Shown one piece after another: positions 1 through 11,615 of a stretch of DNA of 64,000 bases. The notes below the pieces were generated by a model. That model had not been told where the DNA came from. It made no database searches and was given only the letters and a program-made list of their open reading frames with translations. Every line of letters begins with the position of its first letter. Position 1 is the stretch's first letter. The stretch spans positions 90,697,865 to 90,761,864 of the forward strand of contig OZ018333.1 in the NCBI GenBank assembly GCA_963969495.1, read 5' to 3'. This DNA is from Ceratothoa steindachneri. Taxonomy: Eukaryota; Arthropoda; Malacostraca; Isopoda; Cymothoidae. A program made the position numbers and the translations under genes.

Positions 1-778
1 CTTGGGAACCAGAGTGAGGACTGCCGTTGGAAAAAATGAGTCGCACTCCAGAGAAGGGGGTGAGGGGGAGTCCTCTACACCCGTATGCATAGGAGAGGAG
101 TAAACCTCCTCTCCGGTCGGAGACGTTTGGAGGGTTCCCTGTCAAAACACAGGGGAGGGGGAAAACCCCGTTTTTCGCCCGAAGGCGGCTCCGACGATGT
201 CACTGACGAAGTGGATAGGGTTATATTTTTATGATTTTCTCATCCTCGGCGACGGAGGTGACCCTATAGTTTTTAAGGGACGCAAACGCTCATTACCCCA
301 CGCGGTAGCCCGCTCAGTAAGGGGTGAACACGGGGTCGGCATAACCAGCTGCTGCCATGTGAGGCTACTCCTGCAACATGACCTGGCACCCCATCGGCAC
401 GGCGTAAAAATGGCTATGCAGTGAAGGAGAAAGAAAGGGTATGTGAGGAAGGTGTGCGTGGGTATAAAGCAGGTAGTTAAAAACCCACCACCCCAAACCG
501 CAGCTCAGGGGTGAGAGGGAGTTGTCCCCTCCCCCGCAGCCCCGTTCCGTGAAGGTTGGGTGAGAGGAAGCTGGTCGGTATCTACCCTGTGAAATTAGAC
601 CAGTGAAAGTTGTGGGAGAGGTTGGATGGAAAGTGAGGAAGCAGGGTAAGTTGACAGAGTGTCAGAAAGAAGGAGAAGAGGCTAAGCTGGGGCTGGACGG
701 GGCGCTGGGGCTGGACGGGGCGCTAAGTCCCGTCAGGACGGTGGCCAGGGAAGGCTAATTGCTGCGCTCCTTACGGGG
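1..778 (-). mobile_element. Family-1 I-like LINE, copy Y, 5' region (cut by window edge)
   Basis: This is the 5' untranslated and early gag-leader part of a family-1 element read on the minus strand. It aligns by eye with 13740-14705 in copy A, 26600-27357 in copy B and 46740-47412 in copy D. Shared blocks include the GGAGAGGAGTAA..CCTCCTCTCC stretch near 90-115 and the GTGAAATTAGA block near 588. The element ends at about 778 in CTCCTTACGGGG, the same terminus as copies A and B. The rest of the copy lies to the left of the window. No intact reading frame is present. A promoter is expected inside such a 5' region, but I cannot point to one. Confidence 0.75.
687..722. repeat. 18-base tandem duplication in the copy Y leader
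   Basis: The unit CTGGGGCTGGACGGGGCG occurs twice in direct succession. Copies A, B and D carry it once at the same place, so the duplication is private to copy Y. Confidence 0.85.
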
Positions 779-1034
779 TTGATGAAGTGGAAGTGGACTC
801 ATCCATCCGAAAATCCCCTCTGGGTGGAGAAGAACCCATATTGGTCTCCCTTTTCCTTACCCACTCCTCTCCACCCATGGAAAGGACAACAAGGCTAAAC
901 AAGCCATCTTCAGCCATATCCCGCACAATGGAGAAGTTCATGGCTGACGAAGGAACACCAGCTGGGAGAGAAGGTCTCTCCTCTCCTCCTGAGCCACTGC
1001 TTGAAAATGGCTTAACTTTGGCTTGGTTCAACCC

Positions 1035-2520
1035 AAAAGCTGCTCAAAGTTATTGCATAATAAATCCATATTGTGTAGTGCCAAGTGTGTGAATTGTGGC
1101 CATGTGCACCCTGCTTCCTTGAAGCAATGTAGCTCGTATCTTGTCAACAAGGAGGTCCTATCCATTAAGGATGTGAACCGTCTTTCCTTGAGCCTAAGGA
1201 GTTGGTCCGGTTTCACTCATCGCTTCCTGTGTCTTATGCATCAATTTTCAAAAAGGCACCCACTACTTCTGGTCCTTCCGGGCCTACACGCAGAGTTGCT
1301 TCCCCACCTATTAAGAACCATTCAGGTACATTTTCCCCCTCTTCCCTAGTATATCTAGTGGCACAAAGGATTGACACCCAGCCTCGACTAAAACCAGTAT
1401 CCCCCCCTTCATATTACTGTTTCCCATTAGGCAAAATGGTCATGTGCCTCCACCACTCGCATGAGGCAAACCCACTGAAGGTAGTCGTAAGAGTCTTCGG
1501 GGACTCATAAAGGTGTCCCACTTAGGACAGCACCAGAGAGGCTTCAGATTCTCCACTCCCAACCAAGCAAGGACCAGAAAGAGAGAGACAAATATTTGCA
1601 TGGCAGGTCCAACCTTCCTGTATAAGTGCACAGAGGCGATAGTGCCTTTGATGGCCAGAAGCTCTCTGCTTTTCTACCTCAGAGAATCCTCCATATCCCC
1701 AAGCTAAGCATGGAGGGAATATTCTTTCGATGGAATGGAGAGGATTGGGCAGACTGGGCCAACTGGGAAGAACCGAGGAACCTTGTCTCCTCTCATTACC
1801 AGTTAAATGTATGTTTACAGGAGACGGTTCCTAGTATAAGAATTTTGCAGCCTCACCCCCACAGAATTGGGGCCAGCCAAGATGATGCACAATTTACACT
1901 TGTGAGGGTCTAAATTCTTCTATTTGCTATAAATGCCTCCTTTCAGAGTTGCAGTGCAGCTACACTGGCGATTGATAGATTGCTATCACTACAAACATTC
2001 CACATCAACCAACTTTGATGGGGGGACTTACAGAGCATCATAGCACAGTTGCCAAGGCCCTTTTTCCTTCTTAATGACTTAAATGATAGGTACCCCTTTT
2101 GTGAGAACTACACTGATTGAGCAACTCGAGACGTTCTAAATATGGATGAGTTTTGCATCACTGCCTGAAAACTGGTTCATTTTCTTGTCTCAATCTGTCC
2201 CTGTGCTTTCTTGATGCAGAGACGGATTTGGCTGGGAGCTGGTCGATGATCTCCATGGTGGAGATCACTTTCCCATTCAACCATCATTTTTGGGGCTGTT
2301 GCTGCCTGAAAAACTGTCTCCATCGAGTTTTGATTGGTCATAGTGGTCCACATTTCAGGAAATTACTGAATTCTGTCCCAGTCAAGTTTAGGTGAAGGGA
2401 TGAGGGTGTTGAGTTCCTGTCTGGCAACATCATTACTGTGGGACTGACTACTATTTCTAGAATGGTTGGTCACTCCGCACACTGTCCACTTCCAAATGCA
2501 AAGATGACAGAAAACGATCT
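1035..2520 (+). pseudogene. Family-1 LINE copy P, decayed ORF1 and endonuclease, plus strand
   Basis: This old copy is oriented opposite to all other family-1 copies. At 1035-1140 the gag zinc-knuckle region reads CSKLLHNKSILC followed by AKCVNCGHVHPASLKQC, which matches the second and third knuckles of copies A and B. Around 1710-1830 the ORF2 start reads SMEGIFFRWNG and then NLVSSHYQLNVCLQET, the endonuclease N-terminus seen as GLEGIFLQWNCRG in copy B. Endonuclease-like sequence continues in broken frames to about 2520. There are many stops and frameshifts. The reverse transcriptase and 3' end are missing. It lies head-to-head with copy Y. Confidence 0.75.
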
Positions 2521-2880
2521 TAAGTCATTGTGGTATTAGGAAATAGGTCCAAGTAAATAGTCATGGTACACAAATTGAAGTTCCCTTTAGTAGTCTTCTA
2601 TTTTCTATGCCAGGCAGCCCAGGGGCTGATATGATTGATTCCTGGGATGTACAAGGTGCAGAATGTATTTATTTGCAATTTTCAACTGCTTATTTTATGC
2701 ATATTTTTGCAACCTTAATGATGTCTTTTACTACTTAAAACAACCGCATTTTTGCTTTATTTGTTTTCCAGAATAATTGACTAAAATCTTTAATCATTAG
2801 CAATTTGTGGAAGACACATGTAGTCCTCCTCAATGTAATCAGCACCAGAAGGATAAACAAGGAGATTTTAGACTCCCTCG
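2521..2880. other. No recognisable feature
   Basis: AT-rich non-coding sequence between a LINE relic and a transposase relic. I see no gene, RNA or repeat in it. Confidence 0.6.
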
Positions 2881-3640
2881 ATGTCAGCAGGATGGTAGAA
2901 AAGGTCAAAAAGGAGCTAGAGGATTAAAAGATTCAACTACATGACCACCGCAACGCTGGAATACTTTCCTGGAATCCAGATCATCAACAATAATCTCAAA
3001 GAGTCGATGCATGCTATTGCAAGGGAGAAAAAGTGTGGATGAAAAGCTCATCAGGCTCGTGGTGCATGGCGACATCTGCTAATTTCATACAAGATGAGGA
3101 AGGGACAATTTCTATCCATAGTGATGGGGGCAAAGTGACTTAAGCACACCGAGAAGCTGATCGACAGGTTGAAACATCCATTGGAGCCAGACATGACAAT
3201 GTTATTCACCAATGACAAGAATTCCTGCTAAAACCACAAGATCAACTCGCTGAACAACAGGTGGGTTGCTTTTAACACTTAAGGACATGTTCAGATTCAT
3301 GCACAAACACAAACGAGGTGATTTTCTTTCCTGAGTTGCTAAAGCCAAGTTCTAAGTGAGCTGATGTGGTCTTGAATCGAGCGGGTAGCTGTAGGGAGGC
3401 CTTACAGAAGGCAACAAGACTCTACACCTTGCTAAACCAGCTGGAAGACCCAGGCCTGGATGTCAATCATGCAGAACCTGACCTTTGACCTCCCAACTTG
3501 CCTGACTTCTATCTATGGGGTGCAATGGAACAAGAGACTAATAAATCCAGGTGCAACAAAAAGAATGAGCTGAAGGCAGGATTACCGGGGCCTTCAGAGA
3601 CCTAATGATTACATTAATGAATCAATTCTAATGAGATTCA
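2881..3640 (+). pseudogene. Decayed mariner-like (maT/Tc1-mariner superfamily) transposase
   Basis: Broken frames on the plus strand keep recognisable transposase blocks. VEKVKKELED and SMHAIAREKKCG fall in the helix-turn-helix region. MLFTNDKNSC then HKINSLNNRW matches the segment around the first catalytic Asp. FYLWGAMEQETNKSRCNKKN matches the segment after the last catalytic residue. Order and spacing fit a DD-E/D transposase, but much of the middle has been lost and stops are frequent. I did not find terminal inverted repeats. It is dead and old. The family name is from memory of similar arthropod transposases. Confidence 0.6.
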
Positions 3641-3944
3641 GCCTTTTCTCTTATCCAAAGTTGGGGTACTACTTATGGGATGACCTGATTCAATCTTTCC
3701 CCCAAATAGCTCAACTTTGTCAGTATTTTCTCTTAAATCTTCATAATCCATTCTGGCAAGCACCAATGATGACTCAGCTAATCAAAATACAGAATAAATG
3801 CCAATTAGTAGGCACACTTACTTCAGGGACCTGGGCAGGACACCAATGATTTAAAAAATTAAAAACTATCAGAGCAGGGGAAGGGGGTGTAAGATATAAT
3901 TAATACAGAAAGAGAAATAATAAAAAGAAATAAGTAAGTTAAAT

Positions 3945-4185
3945 ACTATGAGGCCTCTGGTCCAGATGACATTCATTCTACATTACTTACAGAAGGTATG
4001 GAAAGGATTGCAGTAGCTCTGAAGAAAATATATACTAGATAACTATGTTTTTTTTTGAGAATTGCCAAATGCTTGGAAAATACTAAGTGTAGTCCGTTTG
4101 CGAGTTTTTAAACGTGTGATCAACGATGATCACACATGGATTTAGAACAGGTAAATCATGTTTAACAAACATTAGCCGAACTTAG
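3945..4185 (+). pseudogene. CR1-like LINE reverse transcriptase N-terminal fragment
   Basis: A short decayed segment reads ASGPDDIHSTLLTEGMERIA then VALKKIYT, followed by LPNAWK and THGFRTGKSCLTNI in shifted frames. These are the SGPD..H, LP..WK and HGFR..SCLTNL landmarks at the start of the reverse transcriptase domain in CR1/L2-type elements. The catalytic YADD part is absent. It lies between a transposase relic and the third host exon. Confidence 0.6.
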
Positions 4186-4749
4186 GTGAGGCTGAAAAGG
4201 ACTTTACAAGTAGTAAGAGACGAGTCACTGAGGTTTACTAGGTAGTGTTTTGAAGAAACAATAAAGCAAATAGTGTGTTGGATATCATCAAGATAAATGT
4301 TACTAATGTAGGGATGTTATCCTTAAACTTTATAACTCAAATGATAGCCCAGATTTAGTGTATTGTATAGAGGCATGGTTAACACATTTTAGATATTATA
4401 TCAACCTGTTAGTTAGTGCAAGGGAGGACAACAAAGTTATTACCGTCCCTGAGGCACCTTGAATATGAGGACTGAGGGTATTAAATATGTTTTCAATTGA
4501 ATAGTGTGCGAGAGGAACCAGGGACAGGTAGTATGAACCCCACTCATATAGATGAGAGAGGTACTGTCTACAGAGCACTAGATGAAAAGGACATTCAAGC
4601 AAGCATCATAAGGCTATAAACTCTACTATTATTATTTAATACTAAGACATGGCAATTTTGAGTAATAACATTGGTGTTAAGAACATAGGAAATAATATTT
4701 GCCATTATAAAAATAAACTCAGCAGGAAACTAAAAATAACAAAGATTAC
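4186..4749. other. No recognisable feature (intronic or intergenic)
   Basis: AT-rich sequence on the 3' side of the host exon at 4750-4908. The host gene would have to continue to the left through here. I could not identify a further exon with good splice borders. Confidence 0.5.
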
Positions 4750-4908
4750 CTTTTCTTGATGGAGGTCTTGTTGCAAAAACCCAGTGCTAGTGTTTAGTAG
4801 AGAATTTTCAGATTTATCACACAATACATCAAAAGTAACAGGAGAACTCATCTCTTTATGAAAGAATTCTTCACTAACTTCTTCCTTTAATGAAATCTCC
4901 CCAAAGTC
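4750..4908 (-). CDS. Host gene, putative coding exon 3 (acidic, unknown function)
   Basis: The 159-base frame encodes 53 residues, starting DFGEISLKEEVSEEF and ending QQDLHQEK. Its 5' border is an acceptor (TTCTTCAAGCAG before GAC) and its 3' border a donor (AAAAG followed by GTAATC). Both borders are phase 0, matching the exons at 27694-27843 and 27983-28045. The composition is rich in Glu and Lys. Acidic K-E-rich N-terminal exons of this kind are common ahead of zinc-finger arrays in arthropod C2H2 genes, but no finger is visible, so the function stays open. An alternative acceptor three bases upstream would add one Gln. The intron to exon 2 would span about 22.8 kb of transposons. I did not find the following exon. 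Confidence 0.5.
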
Positions 4909-5401
4909 CTGCTTGAAGAAGTACAAAGATAATTATTACAGAGCATCCAGAAATCACTGTTGTGTTCTTTTCATACATTTATATTCATGTTTTTATTGTC
5001 TTACTTTGGAGAATTAGATATGTTCACTTTTAGGTGAACATAATTAGTGATAGATGAGATTGTTAAGATTAGTGTGTGCAAATAGCAGAGGTGTGCATGC
5101 TAACAGCTAAATAGTGGTGTCAAATGTGATGATGGGAGATTGACTAAGTAAGGAATGACAACCTCATCAAGGGGTAAACAGATAAAAATATCTAGCAGAT
5201 GACCCCAGCTACTAATGCCCTTTCACGCAGTGTCATACTGTAAAGAAAAAAGATAAATAGAATCGTTTTTCTACTGAAAAATGTACTTTCCTAATACACA
5301 AAAGAATCTGTTCGGGGAAGTGATCAAATCAAACACACTCAGGAGACAAACACAGATTTGGTCTTAGTTTAAGCAATGCCTTAGACCACTCAGCTTCACG
5401 C
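4909..5401. other. Intron sequence without recognisable elements
   Basis: AT-rich sequence between the host exon and the truncated end of copy Z. A polypyrimidine stretch precedes the acceptor at 4909-4910 on the minus strand. No other feature is seen. Confidence 0.5.
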
Positions 5402-7740
5402 AAGAACATTTCTTACAAATAGAGAGGCCAAGCACCACCATTTCTCAGGCGGCAGCCACCCAGAGAAGCATATTTGAATGGGAAAGTGATCACTACCATG
5501 GAGGACATTGACCACCCCACAATAAAAATCAGGCTGTGCATCTGGAGAGCACAAAGATAGATCGAGGCAGGAAAATGAAGCGGTTCTCGGGCAGTAATGT
5601 GTAAACCCATCCACATTTAGCACACCTATCTCAAGCTCGTCGATCATGTCGGCAAGGACTTGACCCCATGGAGTAATAGAGTAGTCTCCACAGAAGTGTG
5701 TCTACCGTTTAGATCTCCGAGCAAGAGAAAGGGCCTCGGCAACCGTGCCACAACGCAGCGGATGTCTAGCGGGTTGAAGTCGCCTGAAGGTGGAATGTAC
5801 GCAGAAATAACAGTATACCTCCTATCCAGGTGAGGCTGCATAGCTACTGCCTGAAAGGAGTTATCTAAAACCAAGAGAAGAACGGAGACATCAATTGGGC
5901 GTGAATCGCACATCCTCCCGCCTAGCCACCAGCCCATGGTGGTGGGGTCGCAAAACCCTTATACCCCGGGAGGGTCGACAGAGGTCATGTGCCCATCATG
6001 GTCTCCTGCAAAATATAACTAACGGGAAACGGGTGGTGACGAGCCTCCGCAACTCATCCCAGTTGGCCCGGAGTCCGCGGCAATTTCATTGAAGGAATAT
6101 GCCCTCCAGGCCTAGTTCAGAGGAGATGCTGGGGCCCTCTTCTAAGAGAAGCCCCTCACGGAAATGGCCGCACGCTTCACGCGGGCACATCTCAGGGCGA
6201 TGTTGGCCAGACAATGCGCTGAAGGCGCTGTCGCCTTCGCGAGACGGTAAAGTCAGGGTTGGGTGTGGACCCTTTGTGCCATCAGCTTTACCAGGTGAGA
6301 GGCAGGGGTGGGTAGAACCTGCAGAAAGGTTCCGAATGGGCACGGAAACGACCGTACTCGAAGGCCTAAAGGGGCCAAGAGCAAAGGGTGTCTTTTTCAA
6401 CATTGAGGAATAGGACGTCCCGGGTAGAGCCGGGCGCGCCAGGACCAAGTCTTTAGCCTTGCGAAATGAGAGACGCTCCTGGGTCTGAACGGCCAGGATT
6501 TCCTTATCAAGGAGATACGCACCACGTTGCTTCGAAGAAGCGGGGTGCGGCTCTCCGCAATTGACACACTTAGCCACACACGATTTAGACTTATCGTATG
6601 CGACCTTGGAGCAACTTACACGGGTTTCGGGTCTCCCGACTTTGCACGTCGATAGGAGCGATTAGTATGGCCGAAGCGGTGGCAGTAATAGCACCTCCGC
6701 GGCAGTGGCATGAATGCTTTCACGCAGCAGCGATATCAACTGGCACACACAAACTCAGGGAGCTTGTCACAGTCGAACGTGACAGAGTGTAGGGTTGGGT
6801 CTCAAGGACCATATCTTTTTTTCATCACACGTTCGACCTTGACAGCCACATGGTCGGCCAGCTGTAAGGTGATGTCGTCTATGGAGTAGTCCACGAGTTC
6901 CCTCGCATAAACTACTCCTTTCACGAAGTTCATGGTAGAGTGCGGCATCACACTCACGAGAGTGCTATCAAGTGTCCGAAGGGCACTAATTATAGCCGTC
7001 TCGGAGGGATTCGACGCATTCGCCAAAAGGCTCCCGTCCGCGAAACGGGTCACTTTCGGCTCTCTACCAATCACACTAGTTAAAGCTCTCCTCTGATGGA
7101 TCATGTTGCCTTTAGCCAACTTGGTGCCTTCAGTGGAGAGAATAACGAGGAAGCCTTTGAAGCCAGCGGGCTCGAAAACGCCAGGTAGTCTCTGAAAGAG
7201 GGGCCCCGACGTAATCGAGGCTCCGCTCTGTGCATTTGTAACTTTGGTCTTTGTCAGGAACTCTGCACCCAGGGGGGGAGCGGGACCGGACGTGCCGATC
7301 TTGGTTTGGTCGCTTACCGAAACAGCCGACCCATCCGTCACGGCAGCCCCCACAGATGGAGAGGAGACGCCAAGTCTTTTTTTTTTCTTTTCTTCTTGGG
7401 AGAGGAGGGCGAAGAATGAACCCGCTTTTACCCTACGCCGACAGGAGCCCCCAGGCCAGATGGACAGGCCTCAGCAAGGTCCTTCTCCGAGATGGAGAAA
7501 GCCCTGGCCGTCACACGGGCACCAGCCAGAGGAGGAGATCACTCCCTTCCTTGTAATGCCTTGGAGACGCGAGCCGTTTGAGTAGGACCATGTATAGGGA
7601 CGAACTTGGGTTCGGTGCTTGGTGCCGAGCAGAGATTCGACCCCATGGATGGCCCTACCGTCCGAGGCTGAGTGGCATCAAGGAACATGTCTATCTCAGG
7701 GCGGGGGGGGGGGGGGGAGCCTCCATGTGGCCATCTACCC
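5402..7740 (-). pseudogene. Family-1 LINE copy Z, ORF1 plus endonuclease only
   Basis: ORF1 occupies about 6086-7590. It shows NFVKGVVYARELVDYSIDDI near 6880-6930 and the third knuckle AKCVNCGEPHPASSKQ near 6530-6577. ORF2 begins around 6130 with SSELGLEGIFLQ and runs through endonuclease blocks (PRPFLLLGDLNGRH near 5700). It stops after the DHFPIQICFSG segment at about 5402. Reverse transcriptase, RNase H and the 3' tail are missing, so this is not a simple 5'-truncated insertion and a later deletion is likely. An internal gag deletion joins the third-knuckle half to the ORF1/ORF2 overlap. Its upstream side is abutted by the poly(A) end of copy A at 7741, and the leader expected beyond is not found on the far side of A. 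Confidence 0.75.
7703..7717. repeat. Poly(G) run of 15
   Basis: A homopolymer lies in the gag leader of copy Z where other copies have only a short G run. The exact length may be a sequencing artefact. Confidence 0.8.
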
Positions 7741-7777
7741 CATTTTTTTATATTTTTTTATAGAGCCCATCTGGCAA

Positions 7778-7829
7778 ATGCCCAGTTGGGCATAAGTCGC
7801 CGAAAAACAAAACAGCCTAGAACTAGGCT
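7778..7829 (-). promoter_or_regulatory. Two 3'-terminal hairpins of family 1 (copy A)
   Basis: Next to the A-rich tail lies the perfect palindrome ATGCCCAGTTGGGCAT (7778-7793), and 20 bases further in lies AGCCTAGAACTAGGCT (7814-7829). The second stem is kept in copies B, D and the 13847 stub as GCCTAGTTCTAGGC, where only the loop differs. The first is replaced there by GGCGACT..AGTCGCC arms. Conserved 3' structures are recognised by the reverse transcriptase in several LINE families. That role here is inferred from position. Confidence 0.6.
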
Positions 7830-8042
7830 ACTTTAAAATAAAAATATAAAAACATAACAATGATATAAAGTGGAAAAACTTAACAATCAGGAAGCAATCT
7901 CCGGCAGCGGGGGGGGAGGTCCCCCTCACCCCGGTGCAGGAGAGTGCAACCTACAAACAAAACAATAACAAACAAAAAGCAAAAAAAAACCCTTAAATAA
8001 AGGGGAGAAGCCCGGCCTCCCCCCAAAAGTCAACAAGTCAAT

Positions 8043-11000
8043 GTGCACGAATCCGTCCCGAGCACAAGGGACAGGCGGTAGCGACCCCGCCCATCCCGGT
8101 ACCGGGACAGGTATCGTGCGCGAAGATCACCCAGACTGGGACATTCGACAAGAATGTGCCGAACAGTCTAGGGGACGACGTAGTCATCGCAAAAGGGCGC
8201 AGGCGAGCGCTCCATCAAATAGCGATGCGTCACACGAGTGTGTCCGATTCGGAGACGACAGAAAGCAACCTGAAGCCGCCACGAGATTGTGGGATAGGTC
8301 CATGGGAACAGTCGCGGCGCAATGGCACGCAACTTTAAGTTCCCTTCGACCGTCTCCCATCTTCTTTGCCAAGCAGTCCGAAAAGCTGCCCGTATTCCTG
8401 CCATGTAGTTGGTGTGAGAAAGAGCGAAACGCTAGTCCAGTTGCAGAGTCCTCGCGGACTCTTTAGCGCCCTCATTCCCCGCAATTCCTACATGTCCAGG
8501 AACCCAGCAGACGAGAATCTCGACATCTGCCCAGCTCGCCAAAATCGTGGCGTCACGGATATCGCAAACCAGGGGATGTGGAGATTCCAATGCCTCGAGA
8601 GCACTCAGGGCGCTTTGTGAGTCGCTATAGATCACAATCCGGTCTCCGAACCGGGCACGTCGCGTAATCTCCCGTACCGAGTGGTGTATTGCCACCAGCT
8701 CGGCCATGAAGAAAGACGCAGCGCCTAGAAGAGCCCCGCTGACTTCAAACAGAGGGGATACGGCGTGGAAGCCGACCCCCTCTTGGGACTTGGAGCCATT
8801 CGTATACACTAGCGCGGTTCCAGCGTGACACGAGGCGTGCTCCAAAAAGGTCGAACGCAATACTCCCGGCACCGTACAAGCTTTGGGAGCAGAGGCGTGG
8901 CGACAAATAGCCAAATTTAGGACCCTCCAGAGTGGCGTCCTGGGCAGAACCAGGGGCACCACCGGCCCGAGAGCTATATCTAACTCTCGAAGGAGTTGCC
9001 TTTTGGGTTTAGGGTATGACTGGCGTCTCTCGGCGGCATAGGCACCATCGAGATCAGCTGCGGATGCAGTGAGAGCTGTTGGCGACTGAGGGAGGCGCCG
9101 GGCTCGCGCGTACAGGCGAGGGATGCACTGCACGCGGCGCAGAGCGAGTGGCATCTCCCCAGCATCGACCAACAGGCTCTCAATGGGGAAAGTGCGGAAG
9201 GCACCGGTCGCAAGGCGTAGGCCGGTGTGGTGGATCGAATTCACCTTCCGCAATAAACACTCGGCTGCGGATACATAAAACTCGCATCCGTAGTCGAGCT
9301 TCGAGCGAACAAAGGATCGATAAAAAAGTAAGGCAGTAGCCCTATCAGCGCCCCAAGCGCTGAACGTGACGGAACGGAGAATGTCCATGGCGCGGGTACA
9401 AGACACCCTAAGGCTGCGAATATGAGCCTTCCAGGTGAGGCGTCGGTCGAATACAAGATCAAGGAAACGGTGCGACTCAACATCATCCAGGCGCACCCCA
9501 TTAAGAAACAAATCTGGGTCGGGGTGGAGCCGTGGATGGCGGAGGAAATGCACCACCTTAGTCTTAGCCGAAGAAAACCGAAACCTGTGCGCTTTGGCAT
9601 AGCGAGAGACGCGGTTCAATGCCTGTTGGAGTCGACGCTCCAGAGTTGGCATCTGGGCCGCGCAAAAAGAGATCGAAAGGTCGTCCACGTAGAGCGTAGC
9701 GAGAAGATCTTCTGGCAGCTCCGAGGTGATGCCGTTGATGCTCAGATGCTCAGGGCAAAGAGTGTGACACTGAGGACACTTCCGTGCGGGACACCCTCTT
9801 CCTGCTCCTTTGGGCCGGAGAGGGCTCCCCCCACCCGTACGCGGAATCGACGATGTCGCAAAAATTCAGATATAAAGACTGGAAGGCGTCCCCTCGCCCG
9901 GGGCCATCGTGTGGAGAGTCTCCCTGTTATCATATCGCCATGCGGTATCATAAGTCTTCTCCAGATCGAAAAACGAAGGAAAGCCTCTCAGACGGCATTT
10001 TCCAGTCGGAGCAGAGCATCCGACGTGGAGTTGAACTTGTGGAAGCCGCACTGTACATAAGACAGATGGCCTCCGCTGTCCAGGAAAAAGGCTAGTCTAA
10101 CATTTACCAATTTCTCCATCAACTTGCACACGCAAGAGGTTAGAGAGATTGGGCGGAAACCGGTCGGAGTAGAGTGATCTCTCACCGGTTTGCGAAAGGC
10201 GAGCACAGTAGCGATTCGCCAGGAGTCTGGGAGAAGACCTTCCACCCAGAAAGGCCATACCTCGCTCACCCAGGTGTCGAAGCATGGCGTACGGGACATC
10301 GTCCAGACCATGGGTGGTGTCCGCGCACGAAGCGAAAGCGGAACGCAACTCACTCACAGTAAACTTGTCGTTGAAGGGTTCTCCGCCTCTGGAGGTAAAG
10401 TCCAGCCGGCGGCCTTCCGCGACATCACGACGTGCATTGAATGCTGGCGGAGCAGCATCACGGCTAGAGAATGCGGATAAAGCGGTCGCGAAGGATTACG
10501 CCACGGACGCGGGGTCCGAGATTGCGGCCCCATTCTCCTGGAGAACGAGAGGGGGGTCCTCCGAGAACTTGCCCCGAATCCTTTTGACTCGCCTCCACAC
10601 CTCTGCTAAAGGGGTATTCCCGTTAAGTGAAGACACGTATGCCCGCCAAGGAGTGCGGCGGGCGTGCTTCGAAATATACCGGAACCTAGCCCAGGCCCGA
10701 CGAAATTAACCGACAGTGAAATCGTTCGGGCGGCGCTTATAGCGCATGTAGGCATAACGCTTCTGTTTGAGGGCAGTCTTACACTCGGCCAACCACCATA
10801 AGAGTGGTCGGCGTGCAAAGCGGCCAGACGTTCTAGGAATAGAAGTCAGGCCCGCGGCGATAAGGTTGCCAGAGAAGAACTCAACGTCCTCATCTACCGA
10901 CCTAAACTCCTTGACTGAGATAGAGAATTCAGTCATTTCCTGAAATGCAGGCCACAGCACCCGCGCCAAGCACCACCGAGGTGGGCTCTCAGGCAGCAGT

Positions 11001-11600
11001 TGCCCTGAAAATGATATTTGAATGGGAAGGTAATCCCTACCATGGAGGTCATCGACCACCCCCCCAATCAAAATCAGGCTGTACATCAGAAGAGCAAAAA
11101 GATAGGTCAAGGCAGGAAAATGAAACGGTTCTCGGACAGTCATGCGTAAACTCATCCACGGTAAGGACAAACATCTGAAGCTCTTCGATCAGATCGGCAA
11201 GGATTTGTTCCCTGGGATTTATGGAGTAATCTCCCCAGAGAGGATGCCTGCCGTTCAGATCTCCAAGCAAGAGAAAGGGCCTCGGCAACCGTGCCACGAC
11301 GCGGCGGAAGTCCCCCCGTGTCGAAGTCAGCTGACGGTGGAATGTAGGCACAAATGCTAGTATACCTCCTATTCAGGTGCAGCTGCACAGCCACTGCCTG
11401 AAAGGAGGTATCTAAAGAGAAAGGAAGAACGGAGACATCCTGCCGGGTGTAAACTACGCATCCCCAAGCCCGGGCATCCCGCGGTGGTGGGGTCGCGAGA
11501 CCCTTATACCCTGGGAGGGCGGGCAGGGGGCACGCGCCTAGCATGTCTCCTGCAAAAAGATAGCTAACAGGGAACGGGACGAGACAAGCCTCCGCCCTCT
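8043..11600 (-). pseudogene. Family-1 ORF2, copy A: endonuclease, RT, RNase H
   Basis: Read from high to low coordinates, endonuclease blocks (ADLIEELQMFVLTVDEFTHD) lie at 11050-11500. The RT part has TGFRPISLTSCVCKLMEKL near 10110-10160, motif A FFDLEKTYDTAWR near 9960 and the YVDD box at 9680-9691. The longest intact stretch, 8432-9688, covers RT thumb and RNase H: VYTNGSKSQEG near 8800, AELVAIHHS near 8695, IYSDSQSAL near 8615 and WVPGHVGIAGNEGAKES near 8490. A C-terminal CRLRIGHTRVTHRYL..C..C segment lies at 8170-8300. The first RNase H Asp is Asn here (codon 8798-8800). The endonuclease N-terminus with its QWNCRG motif is deleted near 11580 and several frameshifts follow. RNase H places the family in the I-like group, which is an inference from domain content. 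Confidence 0.8.
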
Positions 11601-11615
11601 TCGAAGAGAAGACCC

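Noticed and set aside
9422..10060. Plus-strand open frames of 100-212 codons across copies A, B and D (for example 9422-10060, 11773-12264, 8041-8466 and 10284-10709)
   Set aside because: They are antisense shadows of the GC-rich family-1 ORFs. The minus strand carries the recognisable RT, RNase H and knuckle motifs.
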